A DNA stretch of 23,720 nt, from positions 1 through 23,720 of IMG/VR virus record IMGVR_UViG_3300034980_000795; one strand, given 5' to 3'. The translations under genes were made by a program, and so were the position numbers. Shown piece by piece: positions 8,105 to 15,448 of the stretch (positions within the stretch are counted from its first letter, which is position 1; the number at the start of each line of letters is the position of its first letter). The stretch is from a virus. Under the pieces are notes generated by a model that was not told the origin of the DNA, searched no databases, and saw only the letters and a list, made by a program, of their open reading frames with translations.

Positions 8105-11100
8105 TTACATATTCCGCTGAGCAAGTTGAACCGCGCGCGCAATGTCGGATGCGATTTCCCCGCGCGCACGGCGAATGGAATTGGCGTCAGACCCGGTGCC
8201 GAGGTTGAAATAAACATGTACCTCGCCACCCGCTTGCGAGGAGACATTGGCGAGGTTTTGCAGCTTCTGCTGGGCCCCGGTCAGCACGTCCACTCGCTCA
8301 CCTCGCGAGGCTTTGAAGGCGACAAGGTTGTTGTCGGTACCGCCCGCACCACCGACCTTGAACGACGCGCCAGAATTAAAACCCATCAGGGACGAGAAGA
8401 ATGACCCCGCTCCAGATGAGGCCGCATCGCCGGCTGCACCGGTAACACCACCTGCCACCATTGCAGTTGCAATCGCAGCAGCGGCTGTCGCGCCTGCTGC
8501 CGTCATGGCTCCTGAAATCGCCAGTGCCGCTGTTCCTCCCGCTGAAATCATGCCCGTCGAGATAGGCAGCGAGGCCGCTACACCCTGTGTGGTCCCCTCA
8601 GCGGCTGCATTGAACTGGCCAAAGATTGAGTCAAAGAGCGTGTCTGCGAGCTCGTTAAGTGCCTTATCGGCAAAGTGCTCTGCGATCCCAATTCCAAACT
8701 TGGCCGCTGCAGATCCCCAATCTCCCTCGCGAAGGGCGATATCGAGAGCCTCAGTCAGTGAGGATTTAAACGCCTCTCGAAATTGCCCACGTTGCTCTGC
8801 GGCAAAGCGCTGGTCTGCTTCGTTCGTCGCACGAGCCTGTGCCTGCGACCGGCTTAGTTGACCTTCATCGCGATAGCGGCTGGTTCGCTCCTGGATATAG
8901 GCGGCGCGTTCCAGCAAGCGAACGCGCTCTCGCTCTCCGCGTAGGCGAGCAAGCTCGAGCTCATGTTCCGCCCGCATATCATCCAGCGCTTGAGCTCTTG
9001 CGCCTTGTCTTGCCTCTTCCAGCCGCAAAAGGTCTGCCTGAGCCCGTGCGGTGGCTTGGGTCAGGCTTAGTTCTGTTCGACGATATTGAGCGATTAGACG
9101 CTCAAGTTCAGCATTTCTTTCCAGAGACCGGATCGCCTCATGATCCTGCTCGATCCGTGCGACCTGCAGGGTCAATTCATCCTGCATAGCGTCAAGAACA
9201 CGCGTCCGAGCGAATTCACGTGCTTCATCGAGCTCCAATTGATTTTGAGCAACTTGGCTCTCTGCCTGGGATCGCTCTATCCCGGTCGCAATCAATCGAT
9301 TGATACGATCGCGCAAGGATCCTTCCCTTTGCAACAAGGCCAGGCGTGTTTGATCACCTAGAGCGCGGGCGATCTTAATTTGCCAGGCCTCTTCGATTTT
9401 AGTTCGTTCAGATTGAAGGGCCTGATTGCGCGCGTCTTGCAGGGCAGACAGGTCTCGCTGGGCACTTAAACGCGCCTCATCACTGGACTGTCCGGCACGC
9501 TCATAAGCCTGACGCGATCGGATCAATTGGATCTGATCGGACAGCTGATTGGCCAATTGAGCATTGTTGGACAATCGCGCCACTTGCATGCGAGCGGATA
9601 GTTCGAGCAATTGGATCGCGTCGCTGTTTTGTACCGAAGGCGTGGTGCGCTCACCGGAAAGCACCCTGGCGAGCTCCTCGCCGGCCAGCTGAAGGGAGTT
9701 GAGTTGTTCACGTGCGGAGATGACCGCATCGCTCTGTACACCCTGCACACGTGACATCAGCCCGCTCAGCGTGGTGTTTTGCGCTTCAATGGCATTACCG
9801 AGGGAAGTTTCAGCACTTTGGGTAAATTGAGGAAGAAGCGCCTGGGCGGCACGCAGCTGATCGAGATAAAGATCGCGCTGTTCTTCAAGAACATCTCGTC
9901 TTGAACCCGTTGCATCGGCCAACTCCCGCTCGATCGCCATAACCCGGTTCATGGCGCTATCGGAGATCTCCAGAACACCCATTTCCTGACCGCTCTGGAT
10001 GATATCGGTTTGTAGGGTCTCAAGCGCAGCCTGCGTGGCCTCGAGTTGATGTCTTGCCCCATCAACGGCGCGGTCACCAATAACGCCCAAGCGGCCTTCA
10101 CCCGATTGGATATGCCGCGCTCGTTGCAATCTGGCGCGGGCCAGGACGACCTCAGCTCGCGCTGTTTCAAGCAGGGCATCTCGCTGGGCGATCAAATTGG
10201 AGCGATCTGTACTGGATGCAGAAATCAAGCGCCGGCTGATGTCCAACAAGTCTTCAGAACTTTCCAACACACGCGCGCTGGTCCCGTTCAGATCATTATA
10301 GGCGCTTGATAATCCCCATACTGCCGCAGACACAGCCAGGATGCCCAACCCGATGGGACCACCCAAAAACGCCATGGTGCCCCGCAACGCACTCATGGAA
10401 ACCGCAGCGATACGCGCGCCATTGGTCATTGAGCCGATAGCAACACTGGCGGCTCTGGCGGTAGTCGCCACATTGACCTGAGCTGCTGAAAGCGTTGTCT
10501 GTGCTGCGGCATCGCGCGCAAGGGCTGCGGTATGAGCCTCCAAAGCACGTGTGCGAAGCTTGGTGGTGGTAGCTGCGGCAACATGAGCGGCAGACTTTCT
10601 GACCACCGCCTGGGCGCTGCTCGCCTCTACGCTTGCAGCGCGCGATACGGCAATGGCATTGGCGTGTACGGACTGAGCGTATGCCCGATTTACTGAAGTG
10701 GCTTGATGGCTTGCTGCGGTGCGTTGATTCAAACTCTCAACCCCGCGCGATGAGGCTCGAAGCAAGGCTGGACCACCAATCGCCGCGATCAATAACCCGC
10801 TCGCCTGCGCCACCTCGTCAAAGTTTTCCGCCATCTTCGAGATGCCGCCGGCAAAGCGCTCGGAAGCTCCCAAGCCCTGATCCATTTGGCCGACATACCT
10901 CAGCAACGCATTGGACACCTGGGTGACCGCCTCATCGACTTTCAGGCGTAATTGGCCCACCCGGTCCGCCAACTCACCACTATCATCGAGCAAAGGCGCC
11001 AGGATGGCATCAAGTTGAAGTTCTCCGCGCGGAGCCATTTCAAACAACGCACCGCGGGTTACACCGAGTTGTTCTTGAAGCAGGCGCGCAAAGACGCGGT

Positions 11101-11776
11101 TATTCTCCAGCACCGATCTAAACTCATCGCCATCCAGTTTTCCCTTTGAAAGGGCCTGGGCAAACTGAAGAGTAGCCGCAGCGGACTCAGACGCCGTTGA
11201 GCCTGACGCGCGAAGCGTCCTGTTCCAGCCTTCGAGAATACGTTGACCCTGTTCATCATCGATATCACCGCGAGCGTCGCGGATGCCAACATAAAGCCGG
11301 GCTGTTTCAAGAAGACCGCGGCGATTGCGTTGGGCATTTGCAAAAAGGTTTTCCTCCACATCGCCCAGACGTTCCTGAGACCCGATCACCAGGCCGAGTT
11401 GGTCTTGAAGTCGTGCATAGGCGTCTGCGCGCTCCACCACCCCTTTGGCAACCAAGCCCCCACCAGCGACGCCGACACCTATTCCCAACGCTGTACCCAT
11501 ACCGCTGAGCGTGCGCTCGAAACGCTGGGCCGCGCCCTGGCTTTGGCGAAAGGCGGCCGATGTGGTCGAGCCAAACAATCGAGCCTTGCGGGTGGCCTTG
11601 CCCAATTCACCAGCAATGGGTTTGATTTTGGAATGCGCGGTCTGGAATGCGCGGCCTGTTCGCATCCCTGCTCGCTTGGCGGCAGTTTCTCGAGCTTTGA
11701 GGTCATTACCGAAGGCTTTGCCGTCATCGGCGCGAACTTCGATGTAAACGCCTCCGACTTTGACGGCTTTGGGCAT
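8105..11776 (-). CDS. Tape measure protein
   Basis: A 1223-residue tail length-determining protein. The ATG at 11776 has GGAG 8 bases upstream. A hydrophobic Gly/Ala segment lies at about 93-113. The TIGR02675 tape-measure domain covers about 118-300, with LQDQLGLV, LFANAQRNRRGLLETARLY, LSKGKLDGDEFRSVLENN and QEQLGVTRG. Another hydrophobic segment spans about 466-490. Residues 500-1005 are helical and rich in Gln, Arg, Ala and Glu, including four repeats of exactly 70 residues between about 715 and 994. An Ala/Gly-rich membrane-like region (1068-1125) and a C-terminal module with SFKVGGAGGTDNN and ASRGERVDV (1138-1163) close the protein. The latter is typical of this tape-measure group. By the usual 0.15 nm per residue rule the tail would be on the order of 180 nm. 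It is preceded by its own terminator-like hairpin rather than by direct overlap with the chaperone gene. Confidence 0.95.
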   Translation of the reverse strand: MPKAVKVGGVYIEVRADDGKAFGNDLKARETAAKRAGMRTGRAFQTAHSKIKPIAGELGKATRKARLFGSTTSAAFRQSQGAAQRFERTLSGMGTALGIGVGVAGGGLVAKGVVERADAYARLQDQLGLVIGSQERLGDVEENLFANAQRNRRGLLETARLYVGIRDARGDIDDEQGQRILEGWNRTLRASGSTASESAAATLQFAQALSKGKLDGDEFRSVLENNRVFARLLQEQLGVTRGALFEMAPRGELQLDAILAPLLDDSGELADRVGQLRLKVDEAVTQVSNALLRYVGQMDQGLGASERFAGGISKMAENFDEVAQASGLLIAAIGGPALLRASSRGVESLNQRTAASHQATSVNRAYAQSVHANAIAVSRAASVEASSAQAVVRKSAAHVAAATTTKLRTRALEAHTAALARDAAAQTTLSAAQVNVATTARAASVAIGSMTNGARIAAVSMSALRGTMAFLGGPIGLGILAVSAAVWGLSSAYNDLNGTSARVLESSEDLLDISRRLISASSTDRSNLIAQRDALLETARAEVVLARARLQRARHIQSGEGRLGVIGDRAVDGARHQLEATQAALETLQTDIIQSGQEMGVLEISDSAMNRVMAIERELADATGSRRDVLEEQRDLYLDQLRAAQALLPQFTQSAETSLGNAIEAQNTTLSGLMSRVQGVQSDAVISAREQLNSLQLAGEELARVLSGERTTPSVQNSDAIQLLELSARMQVARLSNNAQLANQLSDQIQLIRSRQAYERAGQSSDEARLSAQRDLSALQDARNQALQSERTKIEEAWQIKIARALGDQTRLALLQREGSLRDRINRLIATGIERSQAESQVAQNQLELDEAREFARTRVLDAMQDELTLQVARIEQDHEAIRSLERNAELERLIAQYRRTELSLTQATARAQADLLRLEEARQGARAQALDDMRAEHELELARLRGERERVRLLERAAYIQERTSRYRDEGQLSRSQAQARATNEADQRFAAEQRGQFREAFKSSLTEALDIALREGDWGSAAAKFGIGIAEHFADKALNELADTLFDSIFGQFNAAAEGTTQGVAASLPISTGMISAGGTAALAISGAMTAAGATAAAAIATAMVAGGVTGAAGDAASSGAGSFFSSLMGFNSGASFKVGGAGGTDNNLVAFKASRGERVDVLTGAQQKLQNLANVSSQAGGEVHVYFNLGTGSDANSIRRARGEIASDIARAVQLAQRNM
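8795..9634 (-). repeat. Four in-frame 210-bp (70-residue) repeats inside the tape measure gene
   Basis: The anchor tripeptides VAR, IAR, VAR and LAR occur at residues 732, 802, 872 and 942, exactly 70 apart. Around them each unit reads roughly as a helical stretch rich in A/R/Q/E, followed by a LERNAELERL-like and an AQ-rich segment. The last two copies are the most similar (AREFARTRVLDAMQ versus ARQGARAQALDDMR, and SLERNAE versus LLERAAY). The first two are more diverged. Boundaries are approximate. Confidence 0.7.
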
Positions 11777-11790
11777 TATACTTTCTCCAA

Positions 11791-11815
11791 AGAAAAACCC
11801 CGCACAGGGCGGGGC
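11791..11815 (-). terminator. Rho-independent terminator after the GNAT gene, before the tape measure gene
   Basis: The transcript strand has a CCCCGC/GCGGGG stem (6 bp, loop CCTGT) followed by five T, C and three T. It begins 32 bases after the GNAT stop codon, and its 3' arm ends about 21 bases before the tape measure ATG, so it sits just upstream of that gene's ribosome binding site. Confidence 0.8.
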
Positions 11816-11846
11816 TTGGTTGGTGTCAGGTTTGCACTCGGTGGAA

Positions 11847-12482
11847 TTACGTCATCTCAATCAACTCGGAATACCCGTCAACGTCTCCGAATAGCCGCTC
11901 ACCTTGCTCGTTCTCCCAAGCCTCAGTGAACGTTACGACATCCACCGCAGGCATGAGCATTTTTCGTTCTTTGCCGTCGGTATATCGAACGAAGCCGTAG
12001 TTTTCGAAGAATAACTCCGCCGCTTCATCCACGGCGGATAGATGAAGAGCATAAGTACCACAATTCCGCAAAACATCGCCTGCCGTTATGATGGCATCGG
12101 TCAAAGTTTGTTCGCCCAGTCGGTGGCGAACACCTTCGGATTTCTCTCGCGGACGTTGAAATTTTTGCTGAACTCCGAAATGAGCAATCTGTAAGCAGGG
12201 AAAATGGCTTGGGTATTTGCCAGTCTTATTTTTGTGCTCGCCTACAGCACCCTGTACTGGTTCAGCCTGCATTTGCAGCGAGTAGAATGAACGGATGTTT
12301 TCACCATCATCTGTTCCAATTCGCACCCGACTACGGAACATTCTATGGTGCTTCAAGGCGTCTTTGCGAATAAATGACGTCAGGAATCCGTGCTCGCCGA
12401 CATCGAAGTCGTGCGATTTATGCTCATCCGAAATCGGATAAAACGAGAGATCAAGCGGTGCGTTTTGTGGATCGTCTGGCAT
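11847..12482 (-). CDS. GNAT-family N-acetyltransferase (TacT/AtaT-like fold), accessory cassette gene
   Basis: A 211-residue protein that I read as a GCN5-related acetyltransferase of the toxin-like group. Visible features are HDFDVG (24-29, the usual FDCG segment), an A-LKHH helix (42-46), SFYSLQ (65-70), the beta-4 strand CLQIAHFGVQQKFQ (96-109), a degenerate acetyl-CoA loop around RHRLGEQTL (119-127) and FFENYGF (158-164). Family members acetylate aminoacyl-tRNA or small molecules. Two oddities stand out. About eight extra residues precede the CoA loop, which keeps only one of the usual glycines. The usual Tyr of the FYxxxGF motif is Phe159. Activity is therefore uncertain. The ATG at 12482 is chosen because residues further upstream in this frame shadow the preceding small gene. 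The two genes overlap by 32 bases. A terminator follows. Confidence 0.65.
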   Translation of the reverse strand: MPDDPQNAPLDLSFYPISDEHKSHDFDVGEHGFLTSFIRKDALKHHRMFRSRVRIGTDDGENIRSFYSLQMQAEPVQGAVGEHKNKTGKYPSHFPCLQIAHFGVQQKFQRPREKSEGVRHRLGEQTLTDAIITAGDVLRNCGTYALHLSAVDEAAELFFENYGFVRYTDGKERKMLMPAVDVVTFTEAWENEQGERLFGDVDGYSELIEMT

Positions 12483-12654
12483 CTGCTTCGATACGTCGAG
12501 CCAGAGCAGCCATGAGGGCCTTGTTGGGCCCTTTGCTCTTATTGTGTGTACGGCGCACGAACTCAAACGCCTCCCGAGAGGTTCGGAAGTGCGCTGTTGC
12601 AGTAGGACCGTTTCCGGCTCCAAAGAGTTTCATAAACCACGCCATAATACTCAT
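12451..12654 (-). CDS. Small basic protein of unknown function, partner of the GNAT gene
   Basis: A 67-residue open frame, ATG at 12654 (a second ATG at 12645 would give 64 residues). The N-terminus is hydrophobic (MAWFMKLFG). The rest is basic and probably helical, with AHFRTSREAFEFVRRTHNK and a lysine/arginine-rich end RRSTKRTA. I do not recognise a family. It is not an obvious ribbon-helix-helix (DUF1778) antitoxin of the kind that usually pairs with TacT-like GNAT enzymes. No strong Shine-Dalgarno is visible. It overlaps the GNAT start by 32 bases, so the two are probably co-translated. It may be a GNAT partner or an independent small phage protein. Confidence 0.5.
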   Translation of the reverse strand: MSIMAWFMKLFGAGNGPTATAHFRTSREAFEFVRRTHNKSKGPNKALMAALARRIEADARRSTKRTA

Positions 12655-12707
12655 GAACGTATATTCCACATGTTGCTATTGCAAGCACTGTAACGCTTTG
12701 AGGTGAA

Positions 12708-12736
12708 CATAAAGTGTGTGAAACTCCCTATGACAA
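12708..12736 (-). promoter_or_regulatory. Candidate promoter of the accessory cassette
   Basis: On the minus strand TTGTCA (5 of 6 to the sigma-70 -35 consensus) is separated by 17 bases from TTTATG (a weak -10). It lies in the roughly 185-base, more AT-rich gap between the chaperone stop (12841) and the small gene start (12654). I see nothing else clear in that gap. This is a weak prediction from pattern alone. Confidence 0.25.
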
Positions 12737-12840
12737 CCCAACTGGTGTTACTGGGCAGTATTTCCAAGAGCTGCATACCAGCCATGTCATACCAACAACC
12801 TCTAACCAGCAATTATCTCCATTCTAACTGCAGACTGATT

Positions 12841-13155
12841 TTATACGCCCGAACTGGACCGCTTAATCCATGCCTTAAATGCCGAGTTTGTATGCTGAAC
12901 CATATTCTCGTCACCTAATATTTTCACCCGCTCCTGCTGTTCGCGTTTGGTGAATAGGCTGTCTAGTTGCACCAGCCGCTTTGATCTGGAAAACGCCTCC
13001 CCATACCAACCCGATACAATCGCATTATCTCGGCGCTCCTGACGAATTCGAACAAACGCAAAAACCGACTGCCTGGACGCGTATGGCGTCAGTTTCCAGA
13101 AGGCCTCCCAACCAAGCGGGCAAGCTTCAAGAAAGGCTGCCAGGTCGTGTGCCAC
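12841..13155 (-). CDS. Tail assembly chaperone, downstream (T-like) component
   Basis: The frame runs from a GTG at 13155 to TAA at 12841, 104 codons. Motifs such as LGWEAFWKLTP (residues 14-24) and GWYGEAFSR...KRLVQLDSLF (48-69) resemble the small GTA/phage tail assembly chaperones that follow the tube gene. It overlaps the upstream chaperone by 67 bases in the -1 frame, and no Shine-Dalgarno precedes the GTG. It is therefore probably made, at least in part, as a frameshifted extension of the upstream protein, as with lambda G/GT. The true N-terminus is uncertain. It is the last gene before the accessory cassette interrupts the usual chaperone-tape measure junction. Confidence 0.7.
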   Translation of the reverse strand: MAHDLAAFLEACPLGWEAFWKLTPYASRQSVFAFVRIRQERRDNAIVSGWYGEAFSRSKRLVQLDSLFTKREQQERVKILGDENMVQHTNSAFKAWIKRSSSGV

Positions 13156-13487
13156 AAGGTCGCCAGTGCGCCGATCAGCTTTGGGCGCTCCTTCTCCTCC
13201 TCAGCGGCTATCTCTTCACCCCCAAACCATGCCCTGGCCCAGGCATCAGCCACTGCGGCTCTGGCCAGATCTACGGGTGGTGAAGTGTCGAGGACATGGT
13301 CACAGGACAGCGAACTGGCTGAAGCGATCAAGAAGGCCAGATCACCGAGGACCGGCGTGTTGATCGCCGCACTCATACGATCATCAAAGTCTTCACCCCA
13401 ATCGCTGCGAAGCTGATCAATCACCTGCCAGGTAAATTGAAGGCGATAGGTTTCGCCCTCAATCTCTATTGAACCGCAATCACGCAT
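13089..13487 (-). CDS. Tail assembly chaperone, upstream (G-like) component
   Basis: A 132-residue protein placed between the tail tube and the tape measure, the position of tail assembly chaperones that hold the tape measure before tube polymerisation. It begins with a beta-rich segment (SIEIEGETYRLQFTWQVIDQL) and continues with an alpha-helical region. The ATG overlaps the tube gene's stop by 1 base. Its 3' end overlaps the next chaperone frame by 67 bases in the -1 frame. The sequence is of the general GTA ORFG10/gene-transfer-agent-family type, but the assignment rests mainly on position. Confidence 0.72.
   Translation of the reverse strand: MRDCGSIEIEGETYRLQFTWQVIDQLRSDWGEDFDDRMSAAINTPVLGDLAFLIASASSLSCDHVLDTSPPVDLARAAVADAWARAWFGGEEIAAEEEKERPKLIGALATLWHTTWQPFLKLARLVGRPSGN
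13092..13098 (-). promoter_or_regulatory. Candidate -1 frameshift slippery site at the chaperone junction
   Basis: The transcript reads T GGA AAC immediately before the TGA stop of the upstream chaperone. It approximates the X XXY YYZ pattern: the YYZ part is AAC after AA, while the first triplet matches only partly. A stop codon directly after the site could favour slipping. I looked for a canonical heptamer elsewhere in the 67-base overlap and found none. Confidence 0.3.
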
Positions 13488-13924
13488 CAGACCGTCGGCG
13501 TGATGACGGCAGCGCCGGTTGGACGAAGCGTCATGGTCGCAGTCAACTTGCCCTCCATTTCAATGGGTCGGGTGACGCCTTTGACCAGCGCATCGAAAAC
13601 AATCTCCTCACCGGTTGCGCCATCATCTTCAAGCAGGGTGGCTTTGAATTTGAGAGCGTCACCACCGACCGCATCACGAAGTGCGTTGTGGTGGATATTG
13701 GCGAAAATCCAATTGATCTCAAAACTGGCTTCGTCAGCATCGATAAGCCCGTTGCGGTATTCCTTGCGATTGTCTGGAGAGGAAAACGTCGTGACCTCAT
13801 GGGTGTCAGACTTTTCCTCACCGGGATCGAAGGAATTGATATTGGGGATCTCGTTGTAAACCGTTCCGCCATCGGTGGAATATGACAGCGAGAAGTTCTC
13901 AGGCTTCATGATCAAGCCGCTCAT
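13487..13924 (-). CDS. Major tail tube protein
   Basis: A 145-residue protein of the phage major tail protein (TP901-1/GTA ORFG9) type, which polymerises into the tail tube around the tape measure. Features are FSLSYSTDGGTVYNEIPNI near the N-terminus, HEVTTFSSPDNRKEYRNGL (41-59), FEINWIF and the C-terminal GKLTATMTLRPTG strand. The ATG at 13924 has AGGAG 7 bases upstream, one of the clearer ribosome binding sites in the tail block, as expected for an abundant protein. A second ATG at residue 6 is also possible. It sits 10 bases after the tail terminator gene and overlaps the chaperone start by 1 base. Confidence 0.9.
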   Translation of the reverse strand: MSGLIMKPENFSLSYSTDGGTVYNEIPNINSFDPGEEKSDTHEVTTFSSPDNRKEYRNGLIDADEASFEINWIFANIHHNALRDAVGGDALKFKATLLEDDGATGEEIVFDALVKGVTRPIEMEGKLTATMTLRPTGAAVITPTV

Positions 13925-13934
13925 GGCGCACTCC

Positions 13935-14354
13935 TTAGTAGATCAGGGAAAGCTGGATTAGACGTCCGATCAGACTTTTATCGTCCGTGGGCGCATCAAC
14001 CGGTCCAGCGACGGTTGATTGATAGTGGGTCGAGCCAATGTCGAAGCTGCGGGCATCAAACAGGTCCGCGATCAGATCAGCGGCCAGATCGAGATTACCT
14101 GGGCCGGGATCGCTATTATCGATGCGGCGATAAAGCCGGATATTGAGATAAAGCGATCGGCCACGAACCGAGAAGTCATTGTCGGGTTCGACACGTCTTG
14201 GAACATCAATGACCAAGGCGGGTTCTGCGCCGACCTTGAAACCACCAGGAAAGCGCCCGTCAAAGATCGCTGGCCCGGCGTCATAGATCGCTACCAGAGC
14301 GCTAAGAGCCCCGCTCCCGAGCAGATAGTCGCGAACATCCTTGCTGGCGCTCAT
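13935..14354 (-). CDS. DUF3168 tail terminator / tail completion protein, GTA gp8-like
   Basis: A 139-residue protein of the DUF3168 family, which caps the tail tube and joins it to the head. Features are LLGSGALSALV near the N-terminus, PALVIDVPRRVEPDNDF (44-60), LYLNIRLYRR and GNLDLAADLIADLFDAR (86-102). The ATG at 14354 overlaps the stop of the upstream HK97 gp10-like gene by 1 base. Order and length match GTA ORFG8. Confidence 0.88.
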   Translation of the reverse strand: MSASKDVRDYLLGSGALSALVAIYDAGPAIFDGRFPGGFKVGAEPALVIDVPRRVEPDNDFSVRGRSLYLNIRLYRRIDNSDPGPGNLDLAADLIADLFDARSFDIGSTHYQSTVAGPVDAPTDDKSLIGRLIQLSLIY

Positions 14355-14776
14355 CAGCGTCCTGCGCCCTTCACAAAGGCGATGAAGATTTGATCCCGCC
14401 TCGCCTTCTCATCGCTTAAGCGTGAGGTGTGAGGGCGTGGTTTCATCTTCTCGGTCCCAAGTTCGGTCTCGATCGCGTGACGCGAGGATGCGCCAACACG
14501 CCCGACAATGGCTGAGCCTTCGCGGCCAACGGTGCTGGCGACGCTTTGAAGCAGATCACCGGTGTCGACGGCGGGTGCTTCACCAGGGGCAGAGGCTTGA
14601 TGGGTCTTGCCGCCCTTGCGCCTATAAATCCGCCCGGAACGCGCAGGCGGCACGCTGAGGATATCAACAAGCTGGGCTTCGCCATCTAGCGAAGCAGCCT
14701 TGATGCCGTCCGCGGCAACCTTGCCCGCTAATGCGATGCCCGCCTCGATCTTGAATTGGGTTTTGACCGCCACCAT
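14354..14776 (-). CDS. HK97 gp10-like head-tail connector / tail completion protein
   Basis: A 140-residue protein with the family signature HQASAPGEAPAVDTGDLLQS near its middle and a GRIYRRKGGKTH segment just before. These proteins act at the neck, joining head and tail. The ATG at 14776 is preferred: GAGGT lies 4 bases before it and it overlaps the upstream stop by 1 base. A GTG at 14779 would add one residue. The C-terminal EKARRDQIFIAFVKGAGR is basic. Confidence 0.88.
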   Translation of the reverse strand: MVAVKTQFKIEAGIALAGKVAADGIKAASLDGEAQLVDILSVPPARSGRIYRRKGGKTHQASAPGEAPAVDTGDLLQSVASTVGREGSAIVGRVGASSRHAIETELGTEKMKPRPHTSRLSDEKARRDQIFIAFVKGAGR

Positions 14777-15075
14777 CACGACCTCACATCACAAATGAAC
14801 ACGGGCCCGGACCTGACGACATCCTGAAGGATCCAGCTGCCCGATGAATGTTCGAGGCGATCACCCTGGATCGGCGCTGTCGTCAGACCAGCTGCCAGGA
14901 TGTTGAACTTTTGCCGTGAGCTGGGCGTTTGAATATCTGTTGCCAGAACAGAGGCCAAAACGGGCTGGGCCATAACTGAGATAACGCCGCCAGATTGGTG
15001 AAGCTGACAGGCATCGTAAAACGGCGCGCAGCTGGCACCCAAGGCCGCATTGAGCGCATCGCCAAAAATGCTCAT
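14776..15075 (-). CDS. Head closure (stopper) protein, putative
   Basis: A 99-residue protein between the DUF4054 and gp10-like genes, the position of the head closure protein that plugs the connector. Residues VLATDIQTPSSRQKF and LTTAPIQGDRLEHSSGSWILQD resemble small beta-barrel closure proteins. The family is not recognised with certainty. It starts 4 bases after the DUF4054 stop and its own stop overlaps the next start. Confidence 0.65.
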   Translation of the reverse strand: MSIFGDALNAALGASCAPFYDACQLHQSGGVISVMAQPVLASVLATDIQTPSSRQKFNILAAGLTTAPIQGDRLEHSSGSWILQDVVRSGPVFICDVRS

Positions 15076-15079
15076 CGCT

Positions 15080-15445
15080 TCACACCGTCAAGATCGTGGG
15101 CACATTGCGCCGCATCAATTCCAAAAAACGCCGGCCATAGGAGGTCACCGCCAGGACGTTGCCGTGTGATGTCTGATCACGCTGGACTGACAAGGGGCCG
15201 GATTTGAACCCCTTAAACGCCATCATCGGAGCGGTTTGCGCTTCGGGGTGAGAACCATGACCATCAAGGGTCAAGACATGCGCTCCGCCCAGCAAGATAG
15301 CGGGCGCAAAATCATCCTCGCTCCAGGTATCATCCACCCTGCGCGCACCCTCGAGGATACACGCCTCAACAACACCATCATCAACGCCGGCAAAGACCGG
15401 GAACCGTGATTTAAGGTCACTCGCTCCCGGGACCAGATAGGCCAT
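15080..15445 (-). CDS. DUF4054 head-tail adaptor protein
   Basis: A 121-residue protein of the DUF4054 family, which forms the adaptor ring under the portal. Characteristic segments are DLKSRFPVFAGVDDGVVEA near the N-terminus, DDTWSEDDFAPAILLGGAHVLTL (38-60) and the C-terminal YGRRFLELMRRN. It begins 3 bases after the stop of the upstream 143-residue gene, so it is translationally coupled. Confidence 0.85.
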   Translation of the reverse strand: MAYLVPGASDLKSRFPVFAGVDDGVVEACILEGARRVDDTWSEDDFAPAILLGGAHVLTLDGHGSHPEAQTAPMMAFKGFKSGPLSVQRDQTSHGNVLAVTSYGRRFLELMRRNVPTILTV

Positions 15446-15448
15446 CTA

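Noticed and set aside
8247-8861. Plus-strand open frame of 204 codons
   Set aside because: It is alanine/proline/serine-rich and antisense to the Ala/Gly-rich C-terminal part of the tape measure. Composition mirrors the opposite strand.
11243-11929. Plus-strand open frame of 228 codons across the tape measure start
   Set aside because: It lies antisense to the tape measure N-terminus and the GNAT 3' end, crosses the terminator, and shows no family features. It is a shadow of a GC-rich gene.
12483-12623. N-terminal extension of the GNAT frame upstream of 12482
   Set aside because: It overlaps the small 67-residue gene and its residues do not resemble the GNAT family.
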